Source: Liquorilactobacillus ghanensis DSM 18630 (GTDB lineage Bacteria > Bacillota > Bacilli > Lactobacillales > Lactobacillaceae). Taken from it: a stretch of DNA of 64,000 nucleotides. The translations under genes and the position numbers were made by a program. Below the pieces are notes generated by a model that saw only the letters and a list, made by a program, of their open reading frames with translations, had not been told where the DNA came from and searched no databases. The stretch spans positions 62,001-126,000 of the forward strand of contig NZ_AZGB01000016.1 in the NCBI RefSeq assembly GCF_001435235.1, in the 5' to 3' direction. This document shows positions 18,602 to 27,267 of this stretch, piece after piece (the stretch's first letter is position 1; every line of letters starts with the position of its first letter).

Positions 18602-18645
18602 AATAAGTAGCAAGAGAGCATTGTTTCTGTTGCTGCTTATTTTTT
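18602..18645 (+). terminator. Terminator after MCP2
   Basis: AATAAGTAGCAA pairs with TTGCTGCTTATT (one mismatch), followed by a T run. Confidence 0.78.
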
Positions 18646-18679
18646 CACAAATTATTTTTTAAATTTTTGCTTAATTGAC

Positions 18680-18706
18680 TTAATCTTTTACAAAAGATTC
18701 CGATAT
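18680..18706 (+). promoter_or_regulatory. Sigma-28 promoter of third MCP gene
   Basis: TTAA at 18680-18683, 15 bases, then TCCGATAT at 18699-18706, about 40 bases before the ATG at 18749. Confidence 0.8.
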
Positions 18707-18748
18707 TAATAAACAGTAGTCTAATTAATAGGGAAGGTGTTAAACTAT

Positions 18749-20800
18749 ATGAAAAGCAAGAAAAGTTTAGGGAAAATAATCGGTGAAACAGTTTTGGGAG
18801 TTACACTGTTAACGATTATTGTACTGGTAGTCAGTTCTTACTATTCTACTAGGAAACTATTAACGCAAAGGAATCAGCTTAGTCAGCAAAGCGCAGTCCA
18901 ATCTGTGATGAGCAGTAATAACAACTTTAAGGACTCGACGCAAAAAGAGTTAATTCGGCTTTCTTCTGAAAACGCATTCAGCAATAAAAAACCTAATGAT
19001 AATCAAGTTAAGCAGTTTTTACGAAGCGCACAAGACGCTAATGCTCAAATCAAATACAGTGGTTTTGCGACAACTGATGGTCATTATCTAACTTTGACAA
19101 CAATGCCAAATAACTATGATCCGCGTATCCGGCCGTGGTATAAATCAGCAGTTGCGCATCAAGGAAAAGTTATGTGGACTGCGCCTTATAAAGATGCCGG
19201 AACCGGTCAACTCGTGACAACGGCTTCGTTAGCATTTAAAAATAATAATGGTCAACTAAGAGTTTTGGAACTTGATTTATCTTATGATAGTATCAGCCGA
19301 ACATCATCAAATATGAAAATTGGTCGAACTGGGAGCGTGACACTTGTTCATAAGGGTGGAACGGTAATCACTTCGAATGGCAAATCAAAGGATTTTACTT
19401 TTAAGCAAGGAAAGAATATTAAAAACTCAACTATTTATCAAAAAGTTGCTCAGGCTAAAAATAAAAAAGGGCTATTGGAAATGCCTAAAGTCGGGACGAT
19501 CTATTACGATAAAGGCAGTGACAATTGGTCTTTTGCGGTAGTTGATAGTAATGATTTAAATAGTGAACTGCATTCACTAATTAAAATTTCACTATTGGTT
19601 ACAGTTATAATGTTGATAATCATTATTTTGTATGCTATGTACACTTCTAAGGTTCTTAGGGCAACGGTTTCAGTTTATATCAAGCTTTTTGAAGAGGCTA
19701 GTCAGGGACGATTTGCTAAAATCAAGGCGGCTGCCGGTGGCAATACTTTCAGTGTATTGATTAATCCCAAAGAGATGGGCAAAAAAATGAGTTTGCCAGA
19801 TAAAAATGGGCAAGAGTTTAATCGAATCACGTATTATTACAATGAAATGGTGGATTCTGTTGGCAAAGCGATTGGCAAAGTCCAGGGACAGAGCAATCAT
19901 GTAGCCGATAAATCGGACTCATTATTAGGTTTGTCTCAACAAACCAGCAAAGCAACTGAGGAAGTGGCACAGGCAATTACCGGGATTGCTCAGGTTACAA
20001 CTTCACAAGCACAAGAAACCTCAAGTAGTGTTAGTCAGCTTAAAAACTTGTCAGATGTCATCACAACGCTGCACAAAAATGTTGAGCAAATGAATAAACG
20101 TTCAGCTAATGCCGGCAAGTTGAATCAACAGAATCTTGATCTTTCGGGTCAGGTAGCCGACAATTGGAAACAAGAATTGACTAAGATGCAGGAGTTGGAA
20201 ACCAGTGTCAGTCATTTAAATGAACAAGTTAAAAACATTGATAAGATTATTAATGTAATTAGTGGAATTTCCCGTCAGACCAACTTGTTGGCTTTAAATG
20301 CTTCAATTGAGGCTGCTGGTGCTGGTGAAGCTGGCAAAGGCTTTGCGGTTGTCGCAACTGAAATTCGCAAACTCTCAGATCAAAGCAAAGACTCAACGAA
20401 AGATATCAGTGATATTTTGGGTAAGATCCGCGTTGACTCAGAAGAAATGGTTAAGAAGATGAGTGCATCAGTTGCTGGGGGCAAAGCACAAACCGGCTTG
20501 ATTGACCAAGCAATCGGTTCGTCTAAGGATGTCTTTGGTGTAAACCAGAAACTTATTCAAGATATCCAAGAAATCGAACAAGCCAGTGGTAAAATTGCTG
20601 AGGTTCAAAGTAAGATCGAAGAGAGTTTGGAAAACATTTCAGCTTCGACTGAAGAAAATTCTGCCGGTGCTGAAGAAGTTTCGGCTAACTCAGAAGAAGT
20701 TCAAGCAACGATGGAAGAATTTACTAATCATGTGGCTGAGCTGCAAAAGACAGCTGGTGAGTTGAAGAAGATCGTTAAAACGTTTGAGTTTGAAAAATAA
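18749..20800 (+). CDS. Methyl-accepting chemotaxis protein 3 (dCache sensor)
   Basis: The 683-residue receptor has TM1 near 15-35, a dCache sensor, TM2 near 278-300, an extended HAMP-like region, and a signalling domain with the [15 protein letters not shown] tip. The sensor retains [17 protein letters not shown] and ELDLSY, the complete pattern expected of an amino-acid-binding dCache domain. The sensor is the most divergent of the four, while the last 280 residues are almost the same as the others. I chose ATG 18749 over GTG 18737, which lies in the GGAAGG ribosome site. It has its own promoter and terminator. Confidence 0.93.
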   Translation: MKSKKSLGKIIGETVLGVTLLTIIVLVVSSYYSTRKLLTQRNQLSQQSAVQSVMSSNNNFKDSTQKELIRLSSENAFSNKKPNDNQVKQFLRSAQDANAQIKYSGFATTDGHYLTLTTMPNNYDPRIRPWYKSAVAHQGKVMWTAPYKDAGTGQLVTTASLAFKNNNGQLRVLELDLSYDSISRTSSNMKIGRTGSVTLVHKGGTVITSNGKSKDFTFKQGKNIKNSTIYQKVAQAKNKKGLLEMPKVGTIYYDKGSDNWSFAVVDSNDLNSELHSLIKISLLVTVIMLIIIILYAMYTSKVLRATVSVYIKLFEEASQGRFAKIKAAAGGNTFSVLINPKEMGKKMSLPDKNGQEFNRITYYYNEMVDSVGKAIGKVQGQSNHVADKSDSLLGLSQQTSKATEEVAQAITGIAQVTTSQAQETSSSVSQLKNLSDVITTLHKNVEQMNKRSANAGKLNQQNLDLSGQVADNWKQELTKMQELETSVSHLNEQVKNIDKIINVISGISRQTNLLALNASIEAAGAGEAGKGFAVVATEIRKLSDQSKDSTKDISDILGKIRVDSEEMVKKMSASVAGGKAQTGLIDQAIGSSKDVFGVNQKLIQDIQEIEQASGKIAEVQSKIEESLENISASTEENSAGAEEVSANSEEVQATMEEFTNHVAELQKTAGELKKIVKTFEFEK

Positions 20801-20832
20801 CAATTATATTAGTGGAGCCAAGAAGTCCTCTG

Positions 20833-20860
20833 GATGAAATGACCCCTAAAAAAAGTTAGA
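20833..20860. repeat. Possible solitary IS3-type insertion-sequence end
   Basis: The stretch TGAAATGACCCC, followed by TAAAAAAAGTTAGAC, resembles IS150-group IS3 ends (TGNACTGACCCC type). There is no transposase nearby, so this would be a relic. The match is from memory. Confidence 0.3.
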
Positions 20861-20867
20861 CTTTTAT

Positions 20868-20893
20868 GGAGTGGAGAAATCCACTCCTTTTTT
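20868..20893 (+). terminator. Terminator after MCP3
   Basis: GGAGTGG pairs with CCACTCC around a six-base loop, followed by six T. Confidence 0.8.
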
Positions 20894-20990
20894 ACAGCAA
20901 AATTGAGTGTTAGAGAGTGTGAAGACACTTTTAAGGGTCAAGCTAAGTAATACGAATGGTAGTAAAAATGGAAAATATAGTTTGGTTTTG

Positions 20991-21019
20991 AAAAAAAACC
21001 AGCGTTTTGAAACGCTGGC
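20991..21019 (-). terminator. Terminator of the toxin-antitoxin operon
   Basis: On the minus strand CCAGCGTTT pairs with AAACGCTGG around a two-base loop, followed by eight T. It lies about 50 bases beyond the toxin stop. Confidence 0.82.
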
Positions 21020-21070
21020 AAGTATATAAGGGCTTACGACCCTAGAGTAAACCACTCTTTTGGTGGGTAG

Positions 21071-21352
21071 TTATTTGAAAAGGTCTGAATGCGATCCAGT
21101 ATCAATGAATCGAACAAACTCACCATCATATTTATAAATCAGTAACCAATCAGGTTTTATATGAAGATCTCGCTCTGGTTTACGATTGACTAAAGGATGA
21201 TCATTATAATATGGTTCCAGTGGCTTATCACAAAGTAATTTTTTATAAACAGTTTCAAAGTCTTCTTTATGGTAGCGACCACCCTTCAAGACGTTTTTAT
21301 AATGCTTTTTAAATTGGCGTTCAAAGGCTGGTTTATAAATACATTCAGTCAT
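21071..21352 (-). CDS. YafQ/RelE-family mRNA interferase toxin
   Basis: The 93-residue protein has the RelE-fold pattern of YafQ toxins: KPAFERQFKKHYKNVLKGG at the start, DHPLVNRKPERDLHIKPDWLLIY in the centre, and the family-typical TGSHSDLF at the C-terminus, which includes the His used in catalysis. YafQ toxins cleave ribosome-bound mRNA and are neutralised by DinJ. The gene overlaps its antitoxin by eight bases, so expression is coupled. Length is normal and there is no sign of damage. It sits between two chemoreceptor genes and is flanked by short repeats that suggest mobility. Confidence 0.88.
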   Translation of the reverse strand: MTECIYKPAFERQFKKHYKNVLKGGRYHKEDFETVYKKLLCDKPLEPYYNDHPLVNRKPERDLHIKPDWLLIYKYDGEFVRFIDTGSHSDLFK

Positions 21353-21587
21353 TTAGCCAAGTCAATCCATCTTTAGGATTATCAAATTCAACATAATCTC
21401 GACTCTTAATAGCTTTGTTTAAACGAGGGGTTGGTTGAGACATTTCAAAAGGTATTCCGCCAACCTCAATTGATTTCTTTGCAAAAATTCTAAAAGCTTC
21501 TCCTGGAGTTAAACCGATCCGTTTAAGTACCAATTCAAATTCTTTTTTCTCTTTATCGTCCATTCTGAAATGCACTTGATTAGTCAT
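21345..21587 (-). CDS. DinJ/RelB-family antitoxin
   Basis: The 80-residue protein starts MTNQVHFRMDDKEKKEFE, the ribbon-helix-helix beta strand and first helix of DinJ/RelB antitoxins, and has the family GLTPGEAFRIFAKKSIE segment. The toxin-binding tail ends GLTWLND. I chose ATG 21587 over an upstream start at 21635 because AGAGGTGAG lies just before it, and the operator and promoter occupy the space in between. It is first in the operon and is expected to autoregulate it as a complex with the toxin. Confidence 0.88.
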   Translation of the reverse strand: MTNQVHFRMDDKEKKEFELVLKRIGLTPGEAFRIFAKKSIEVGGIPFEMSQPTPRLNKAIKSRDYVEFDNPKDGLTWLND

Positions 21588-21604
21588 TATACTCACCTCT
21601 ATTG

Positions 21605-21635
21605 TTATGGTACCAAGTGGTACCATAAACTTCAA
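21605..21635 (-). promoter_or_regulatory. Promoter and palindromic operator of the toxin-antitoxin operon
   Basis: A perfect inverted repeat, TTATGGTACC and GGTACCATAA around AAGT, spans 21605-21628. On the minus strand a TTGAAG -35 (21630-21635) and TACCAT -10 (21607-21612) are 17 bases apart, so the palindrome covers the spacer and -10. This is as expected for repression by a ribbon-helix-helix antitoxin. Confidence 0.75.
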
Positions 21636-21639
21636 GTAT

Positions 21640-22120
21640 TAATGCTTATCTGAAATTAACCAACTCATAGCGAGAATCGATTAGTTAAAGAGGAGAGTGC
21701 CAAGAAGTTTGTGTAAATGGAAATTCCTTTCTCCTGAAAAAAATTAATTTGTTAATCGAAAAGTGATCCAAGTGTATCCTTAACTTTATCGAATCTTTAG
21801 TGAATTCTTTTAAAACTCATTTCGTTATAGTTTATTACTTGAACCCCAATGAAATTAGCTAAAGATTTTTCATTAGGAAATTGTTCTTTAGACTTGGTCA
21901 CTTAAATCGTATCATAGGATGCCCTGTTCTTTAATATATAAATAAAAAAACTGATATTGAATTTTTATGTTCTACCGATACTAGAAAGTATAGGTTCAAA
22001 ATAACTTACTTCAGTAAAAAACAATTTAAATAAATACGAAATCAGGTCATAAAGAGAGTTTTTATATTCTTTATGGCTTATTTTTTTTGGAAAACAACTT
22101 ATTTTTTATTTTTGCTTAAG
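21640..22120. other. Gap with insertion-sequence debris
   Basis: No gene is visible. At about 21690-21716 (minus strand) TTTACACAAACTTC, followed by TTGGCACTC, resembles the terminal repeats of IS256-family elements. The 10-mer GCCAAGAAGT here (21699-21708) also occurs at 20817-20826 on the other side of the toxin-antitoxin genes. The remaining AT-rich sequence has only short open frames. Confidence 0.35.
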
Positions 22121-22124
22121 TGAC

Positions 22125-22150
22125 TTAATTTTTTACGGGGACTTCCGATA
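22125..22150 (+). promoter_or_regulatory. Sigma-28 promoter of fourth MCP gene
   Basis: TTAA at 22125-22128, 15 bases, then TCCGATA at 22144-22150, about 35 bases before the ATG. Confidence 0.75.
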
Positions 22151-22183
22151 GCATAGGAATACTTCAACTGAGGGGAAGAGACC

Positions 22184-24253
22184 ATGGGGATGAAAAATAA
22201 TAAAAGTTTAGGGAAAACAATTGGTAAAGCAATTTTTGGAATTACATTATTAACAATAATCGTATTAGTGGTCAGTTCTTATATCTCCACTAAGAATCTG
22301 TTAACAAAACGAAATCAACTTAGTCAGCAAAGTGCAGTTAACACATTGGTTGCGACTAATAACAGTTTGCAAACTTCAACTGAACAAGAATTGGAAAAAT
22401 TGGCTGCTGCATCTATGTTCAAACAGGATAAATATGATGCTAAAGCGATTCGCCAAGGGTTGAATGTAACCCGAAAAGGCAATAATCAGTGGATGCATGT
22501 TTATTTTGCTTCTACTAAGGGCGAAATGATAACTTTCAATAAATTGCCAAAGGGTTATGATCCGCGTTCCAGACCTTGGTATCAAGATGTTATTAATAAA
22601 GTTAATCAAGTTGCATGGACAGCACCTTATAAAGATGCAATTACTGGTAAGATGCTGACAACCGCCTCGATTGCTATTAAGAATGCTCAAGGAAAAACGA
22701 TCGGTGTTTTAGGAATCGATCTGTCCTATAACAATATTCAAAAAGCGATTTCATCAATGAAGATTGGTCGGACTGGCAGTGTGACGTTAGTTGCTAAGAG
22801 TGGAACAGTAATTGCTTCACAGGGCAAATCGAAAAATTATACTTTCAAAAGTGGCAAAGATATCAAAAACGATCCGGTCTTCAAAGCAGTTGCTGCCGCT
22901 AAAGGGCACACCGGTACTTTGAAGATAAATAATCGGAATATTGGTGAAGTTTATTATAATAAGCCTGATAACGGTGAATGGTCATTTGCCGTTGTTGATC
23001 GTAATGATTTAAGTAGTGAATTGCATTCATTAATTATAATTTCACTAGTCGTGGCAATTGTAATGTTGATAGTTGTTATCCTGTATGCGATTTACACTTC
23101 TGCAATTCTTAGAGCGACAGTTTCAGTGTATATCAAACATTTTGCTGCCGCTAGTCAAGGTAAGTTTACTAAAATTCAGCCAGTTGTTGGCGGCAGAACT
23201 CTCAACCTATTAAATAATCCAAAGAAAATGGGTGAGAAATTCAGTTCACCAGACAAAAATGGGCAAGAATTTAATCGGATTGCGTATTATTACAACTTAA
23301 TGGTAGACTCTGTTGGCAAAGCGATTGGCAAAGTTCAGGGTCAAAGTGATAATGTCGCCGAAAAGACGGACTCGTTGTTAGGTCTGTCCCAACAAACTAA
23401 TAAAGCAACGGGGGAAGTAGCACAGGCAATTACCGGGATTGCTCAGGTTACGACTACGCAAGCTCAAGAAACTTCAGCCAGTGTTGGTCAGCTTAAGAAT
23501 TTGTCGAGTGTAATCAAAAATATGCATCAGAATGTTAAACAAATGAATGAACGTTCTGCTAATGCCAGCAAACTTAATCAGCAAAATCTTGATATTTCCG
23601 GTCAAGTAATTAAGAATTGGGATCAAGAATTAACTAAGATGCAGGAGCTGGAAGTCAGTGTCAGTCATTTGAATGAGCAAGTTAAAAATATTAACAAGAT
23701 TGTTAATGTAATTAGCGGAATTGCGCGGCAGACCAACTTACTAGCTTTAAATGCTTCAATTGAAGCTGCTGGTGCTGGTGAAGCTGGCAAAGGTTTTGCA
23801 GTTGTGGCAACTGAAATTCGCAAATTGTCTGATCAAAGTAAAGATTCAACCAAAGATATCAGCGATATTTTAGATAAGATTAGGATCGATTCAGAAGAGA
23901 TGGTCAAGAAGATGGATGCTTCTATTTCTGGTGGTCAAGAGCAAACAAAATTACTTGACCAAGCAATCGGTTCCTCTAAGGATGTTTTTGGTGTAAACCA
24001 GAAACTTATTCAAGATATCCAAGAAATTGAACAAGCCAGTGGTAAAATTGCTGAGGTTCAAAGTAAGATCGAAGAGAGTTTGGAAAATATCTCAGCTTCA
24101 ACTGAGGAAAATTCAGCGGGGACCGAAGAAGTTTCGGCTAACTCAGAAGAAGTTCAAGCAACGATGGAAGAATTTACCAATCATGTAGCTGAACTGCAAA
24201 AGACAGCTGGTGAGTTGAAGAAAATTGTTACAACATTTGAGTTTGGAAAATAG
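22184..24253 (+). CDS. Methyl-accepting chemotaxis protein 4 (dCache sensor)
   Basis: The 689-residue receptor has the same layout as the other three. The dCache sensor has [17 protein letters not shown] and GIDLSY, a full amino-acid-type motif, and is most like that of MCP2. The signalling tip is [16 protein letters not shown], with Ala where the others have Ser. ATG 22184 follows AGGGGAAGAG; an alternative ATG is six bases on. The gene is separated from MCP3 by the toxin-antitoxin genes and IS debris, which suggests that one contiguous tandem array was later split. Confidence 0.93.
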   Translation: MGMKNNKSLGKTIGKAIFGITLLTIIVLVVSSYISTKNLLTKRNQLSQQSAVNTLVATNNSLQTSTEQELEKLAAASMFKQDKYDAKAIRQGLNVTRKGNNQWMHVYFASTKGEMITFNKLPKGYDPRSRPWYQDVINKVNQVAWTAPYKDAITGKMLTTASIAIKNAQGKTIGVLGIDLSYNNIQKAISSMKIGRTGSVTLVAKSGTVIASQGKSKNYTFKSGKDIKNDPVFKAVAAAKGHTGTLKINNRNIGEVYYNKPDNGEWSFAVVDRNDLSSELHSLIIISLVVAIVMLIVVILYAIYTSAILRATVSVYIKHFAAASQGKFTKIQPVVGGRTLNLLNNPKKMGEKFSSPDKNGQEFNRIAYYYNLMVDSVGKAIGKVQGQSDNVAEKTDSLLGLSQQTNKATGEVAQAITGIAQVTTTQAQETSASVGQLKNLSSVIKNMHQNVKQMNERSANASKLNQQNLDISGQVIKNWDQELTKMQELEVSVSHLNEQVKNINKIVNVISGIARQTNLLALNASIEAAGAGEAGKGFAVVATEIRKLSDQSKDSTKDISDILDKIRIDSEEMVKKMDASISGGQEQTKLLDQAIGSSKDVFGVNQKLIQDIQEIEQASGKIAEVQSKIEESLENISASTEENSAGTEEVSANSEEVQATMEEFTNHVAELQKTAGELKKIVTTFEFGK

Positions 24254-24272
24254 CTAGGAAAGTTAATCATGA

Positions 24273-24304
24273 AAAGGGACTGGTTTCTGCCAGTTCCTTT
24301 TTTA
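24273..24304 (+). terminator. Terminator after MCP4
   Basis: AAAGGGACTGG pairs with CCAGTTCCTTT (one wobble) and is followed by six T. Confidence 0.8.
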
Positions 24305-24334
24305 CGTCGGCAAACATGAAAGTTGCTGCCAATA

Positions 24335-24361
24335 AAAAAACCAGCGCCATTAGACACTGGT
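24335..24361 (-). terminator. Terminator of the small membrane protein gene
   Basis: On the minus strand CCAGTGTC pairs with GGCGCTGG using G-U pairs, followed by seven T. Confidence 0.65.
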
Positions 24362-24407
24362 CAATACATAGGTTTTCGCAAATCATTTTTATTATTTTAA
24401 ATTTCAT

Positions 24408-24575
24408 TCAGGGCACAAAAGCAAACTTAGGTCGCGGCATAATGATGAGAGCTGCTAATATTGCAGCAGAATCGAAATAAATATCTAAAGCGGAAGGAGC
24501 TATTACATAATGAGCAGCGATTACTAAAGCGATAATCACTAAAGCTACGAACACTCTAACTTTTTTATTCATCAT
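24408..24575 (-). CDS. Small two-segment membrane protein, unknown function
   Basis: The 55-residue product (start MMNKKVRVFVALVIIALVI) has two hydrophobic segments, at about residues 7-24 and 29-47, and a basic N-terminus. I recognise no family. AAGGGGGAATT gives a strong ribosome site for the ATG at 24575; an adjacent in-frame ATG follows at 24572. It is monocistronic, with its own terminator and a catabolite-response-like site (24601-24614) just upstream. It lies between the chemotaxis and partition regions, transcribed against both. Confidence 0.65.
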   Translation of the reverse strand: MMNKKVRVFVALVIIALVIAAHYVIAPSALDIYFDSAAILAALIIMPRPKFAFVP

Positions 24576-24600
24576 CAATTCCCCCTTTACTCTAGTTACA

Positions 24601-24614
24601 TGATAGCGCTTTCT
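24601..24614. promoter_or_regulatory. Possible cre site (CcpA)
   Basis: TGATAGCGCTTTCT matches the consensus TGWAARCGYTWNCW at 13 of 14 positions and lies about 25 bases upstream of the small membrane protein gene. Confidence 0.45.
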
Positions 24615-24833
24615 TTTACTATTGGCAAGCAATCTGGGTTAATTCGAATTTTCATTAATAAATCAGCTTGATTGGTTTGTTTTGCTAAGCAGTAAACAAT
24701 AAATAATTTAAAATCGTTTCTGGATCATTTTAGATTTGCTAACTGTTAAAAAGCAAAAATTTAGGAAATATTCAGATAATCAGTCAGGGAAACCTTGTAT
24801 TTCAAGTCTAATTATTTTAAACTAAGAATAGCG

Positions 24834-24856
24834 TGTGAAACAAACTTTGTTTCACA
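24834..24856. promoter_or_regulatory. Perfect palindrome upstream of rsmG-noc-parAB
   Basis: An 11-base arm TGTGAAACAAA, one C, and its exact complement TTTGTTTCACA lie 28 bases upstream of the rsmG ATG. The arms contain GTGAAACA and TGTTTCAC, the two halves of the ParB site parS, but in outward rather than inward order. It could be an operator, a hairpin in the leader RNA, or a degenerate partition site. Confidence 0.55.
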
Positions 24857-24884
24857 AATAGGAGCAGAAAACGAAGGGATTAAC

Positions 24885-25631
24885 ATGAAACCAGCAGTAT
24901 TTCAAGCAAAATTGGCAGACCAAGGGATAGTTCTCTCGGGGTGGCAGCAGGAACAATTTGCCGTTTATTATCGTTTGTTGGTCACAACTAATCGACAGGT
25001 AAATCTAACTGCATTAACCGCGGAAAGTGATGTTTATTTAAAACACTTTTATGACTCGCTCATACCTAGTTTGATTTTACCGCAGCTTCAGCAAAAGCCA
25101 CTAATGTTATGTGATGTTGGCGCCGGAGCAGGTTTTCCCTCGATTCCGCTAAAAATTGCTTTCCCGCAACTACATATTACAATTGTTGATTCATTAAATA
25201 AGCGAATCAATTTTTTGCATGAGTTGGTGTCAGCTTTGAATTTAAGCAATGTTGAATTGTATCATGCGCGGGCTGAGGAATTCGGTGCTCGTCAAAGTGA
25301 ATTTCGCGAGAAATTTGATGTTGTAACGGCGCGGGCAGTTGCTTCATTGAATGTTTTAAGTGAGCTATGTTTGCCGTTGACTAAAGTTGGTGGGAAATTT
25401 GTTGCTTTAAAGGCCAAAAAGGCTCCCGAGGAAATTGCAGCAGCCACGGCGGCAATTAAATTATTAGGCGGACGGGTTGCGACTGATCAGACGATGGTTT
25501 TACCGGAAACTAATGATTTGCGTCATGTGATTGTTGTTGATAAAATAGCTGCCACGCCAACTAAATATCCGCGTAAACCAGGAGTGCCAAATAAAAAGCC
25601 GTTGGATTCAGTACCGCATAAGGAGGGGTGA
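24885..25631 (+). CDS. rsmG: 16S rRNA (guanine527-N7)-methyltransferase RsmG (GidB)
   Basis: The 248-residue enzyme methylates G527 of 16S rRNA using SAM. Motif I is LCDVGAGAGFPSIPLKI (near residue 75), DSLNKRINFL follows, and VTARAVASLNVL is typical of the family. I chose ATG 24885 because upstream residues of the longer open frame do not belong to the family and the palindrome lies there; GAAGGG precedes it. It heads the conserved rsmG-noc-parA-parB operon, three bases before noc. Confidence 0.95.
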   Translation: MKPAVFQAKLADQGIVLSGWQQEQFAVYYRLLVTTNRQVNLTALTAESDVYLKHFYDSLIPSLILPQLQQKPLMLCDVGAGAGFPSIPLKIAFPQLHITIVDSLNKRINFLHELVSALNLSNVELYHARAEEFGARQSEFREKFDVVTARAVASLNVLSELCLPLTKVGGKFVALKAKKAPEEIAAATAAIKLLGGRVATDQTMVLPETNDLRHVIVVDKIAATPTKYPRKPGVPNKKPLDSVPHKEG

Positions 25632-25634
25632 TAA

Positions 25635-26489
25635 ATGGCATTTTCATTTTGGAAGGGCAAGCAGGAAGCACCAGCAACCGCTGCACAGGTTCAGCAAATT
25701 CCATTGACTCAAATTGTGGCTAATCATTATCAGCCGCGTCAGGTTTTCGATCAGGGAAAGATTGCCGAACTTGCGGCTACTTTGCAGGAACATGGAATGC
25801 TGCAGCCAATCATCTTGCGTTTGGCTCCTAACACCAGCAGCAAAAAATACGAAATAATCGCTGGTGAACGTCGCTTCCGGGCAGCTCAGCAATTGAAATG
25901 GGAAAAGATTCCAGCAATTGTTAAAGAAATGACCGATACTGAGGCAGCTTCTTTTGCGGTTATCGAGAATTTACAGCGTGAAGGTTTGACCGCCATCGAA
26001 GAAGCGCAGGCTTATCAAGAATTGATGGAACTTAATCAATTAAGTCAAAGCCGATTAGCCCAAGAAATTGGAAAGAGCCAATCGTTTGTTGCCAATAAAT
26101 TACGTTTATTAAAATTGGCACCCTTTGTCAAACAAGCACTATTAAAGCGGGAAATTTCAGAGCGCCATGGTCGCAGTGTGGTTGGCTTACCACCTGAAAG
26201 TCAAATTAAAATCATCAAACAGACAATTGATCAGCAGCTGACGGTTAAAGAAACAGAGTCGTTAGTTAAAGCACAAAGTACTACCGTATCTCAAACCAAG
26301 TCGACGAAAAAAACTAAACAGCGTAAGTCGGCTAAGGGAAAGACCCGCGATGTTCGAGTAGCAGTCAATACGGTCAAACAATCATTGAAACTAATCAGTG
26401 ACAGCGGTATTAAGGCAACTATGCGTGAAGAACAGGGACCGGGGTATCATCGAATTATTATTGATCTACCGCTTGAAACTGAAAAATAG
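25635..26489 (+). CDS. noc: Nucleoid occlusion protein Noc (ParB paralogue)
   Basis: The 284-residue ParB/Spo0J-type protein has an N-terminal MAFSFWKG amphipathic segment, the kind of membrane anchor known for Bacillus Noc. The CTP-binding ParB domain carries NHYQPRQVF and AGERRFRAAQ, followed by a helix-turn-helix (QSRLAQEIGKSQSFVANKLRLLKL), a basic linker and a dimerisation tail. Noc binds NBS sites and keeps the Z ring off the chromosome. The position between rsmG and parA, plus the membrane helix, distinguishes it from the ParB at 27257. Confidence 0.92.
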   Translation: MAFSFWKGKQEAPATAAQVQQIPLTQIVANHYQPRQVFDQGKIAELAATLQEHGMLQPIILRLAPNTSSKKYEIIAGERRFRAAQQLKWEKIPAIVKEMTDTEAASFAVIENLQREGLTAIEEAQAYQELMELNQLSQSRLAQEIGKSQSFVANKLRLLKLAPFVKQALLKREISERHGRSVVGLPPESQIKIIKQTIDQQLTVKETESLVKAQSTTVSQTKSTKKTKQRKSAKGKTRDVRVAVNTVKQSLKLISDSGIKATMREEQGPGYHRIIIDLPLETEK

Positions 26490-26499
26490 GAGGCACCAA

Positions 26500-27267
26500 A
26501 TGGGAATTGTAATTGCACTGGCTAATCAAAAAGGCGGAGTTGGCAAAACTACCACTAGTATTAATTTAGGAGCTTGTCTGGCTGATTTAGGCCAGCGGGT
26601 TTTATTGATTGATTCTGATGCGCAAGGCAATGCTACCAGCGGGGTTGGAATTCATAAAACGAAGATTGAAAAAGATATCTATGATGTTTTAGTCAATGAA
26701 TATCCACTTGAAAAGACCATTTTACCAACGGGTCATCCGAATTTTTCAATTGTTCCAGCAACCATTCAGCTTTCAGGAGCTGAAATCGAGCTGACTTCGC
26801 AATTAGCTCGTGAATCACGCTTGTTGGAAGCAGTCAAAAAAATTCGCGATCAATATGATTTCATTTTGATTGATTGTCCGCCATCATTGGGATTATTGAC
26901 GATCAATGCTTTTTGTGCCAGTGATTCGATTTTGATTCCGGTCCAAAGTGAATATTATGCGTTAGAAGGATTAAGCCAGCTGTTGAACACTATCAAGCTG
27001 GTGCAAAAACATTTTAACCCTGACTTGCAGGTTGAAGGGGTCTTGATGACGATGCTGGATGCACGAACCAAACTTGGCGTTCAGGTAGTTGAAGAGGTTC
27101 GCAAGTTCTTTGGCAAAAAAGTTTATCAGACCTTAATCCCGCGCAATGTCCGTTTATCAGAAGCTCCAAGTTATGGTCAGCCGATCATTGATTATGATCC
27201 GTCTTCAAAAGGAGCTCAAGAGTATCAGGCACTGGCTAAGGAGGTGCTGAGCCATCATGACAAATAA
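26500..27267 (+). CDS. parA: Chromosome-partition ATPase ParA/Soj
   Basis: The 255-residue deviant-Walker ATPase starts MGIVIALANQKGGVGKTTT (Walker A with the signature Lys), with DSDAQGNAT and LIDCPPSLGLLTINA following. It works with ParB at parS to segregate origins and regulate DnaA. ATG 26500 follows TAGGAGG; upstream extension of the frame merely overlaps noc. The parB start lies within its last codons, behind AAGGAGGTG. Confidence 0.95.
   Translation: MGIVIALANQKGGVGKTTTSINLGACLADLGQRVLLIDSDAQGNATSGVGIHKTKIEKDIYDVLVNEYPLEKTILPTGHPNFSIVPATIQLSGAEIELTSQLARESRLLEAVKKIRDQYDFILIDCPPSLGLLTINAFCASDSILIPVQSEYYALEGLSQLLNTIKLVQKHFNPDLQVEGVLMTMLDARTKLGVQVVEEVRKFFGKKVYQTLIPRNVRLSEAPSYGQPIIDYDPSSKGAQEYQALAKEVLSHHDK

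Noticed and set aside
14258-24253. Repeated sequences across the MCP genes as a mobile repeat or CRISPR
   Set aside because: The repeats are in-frame signalling-domain sequence of paralogous receptors, not short direct repeats with spacers.
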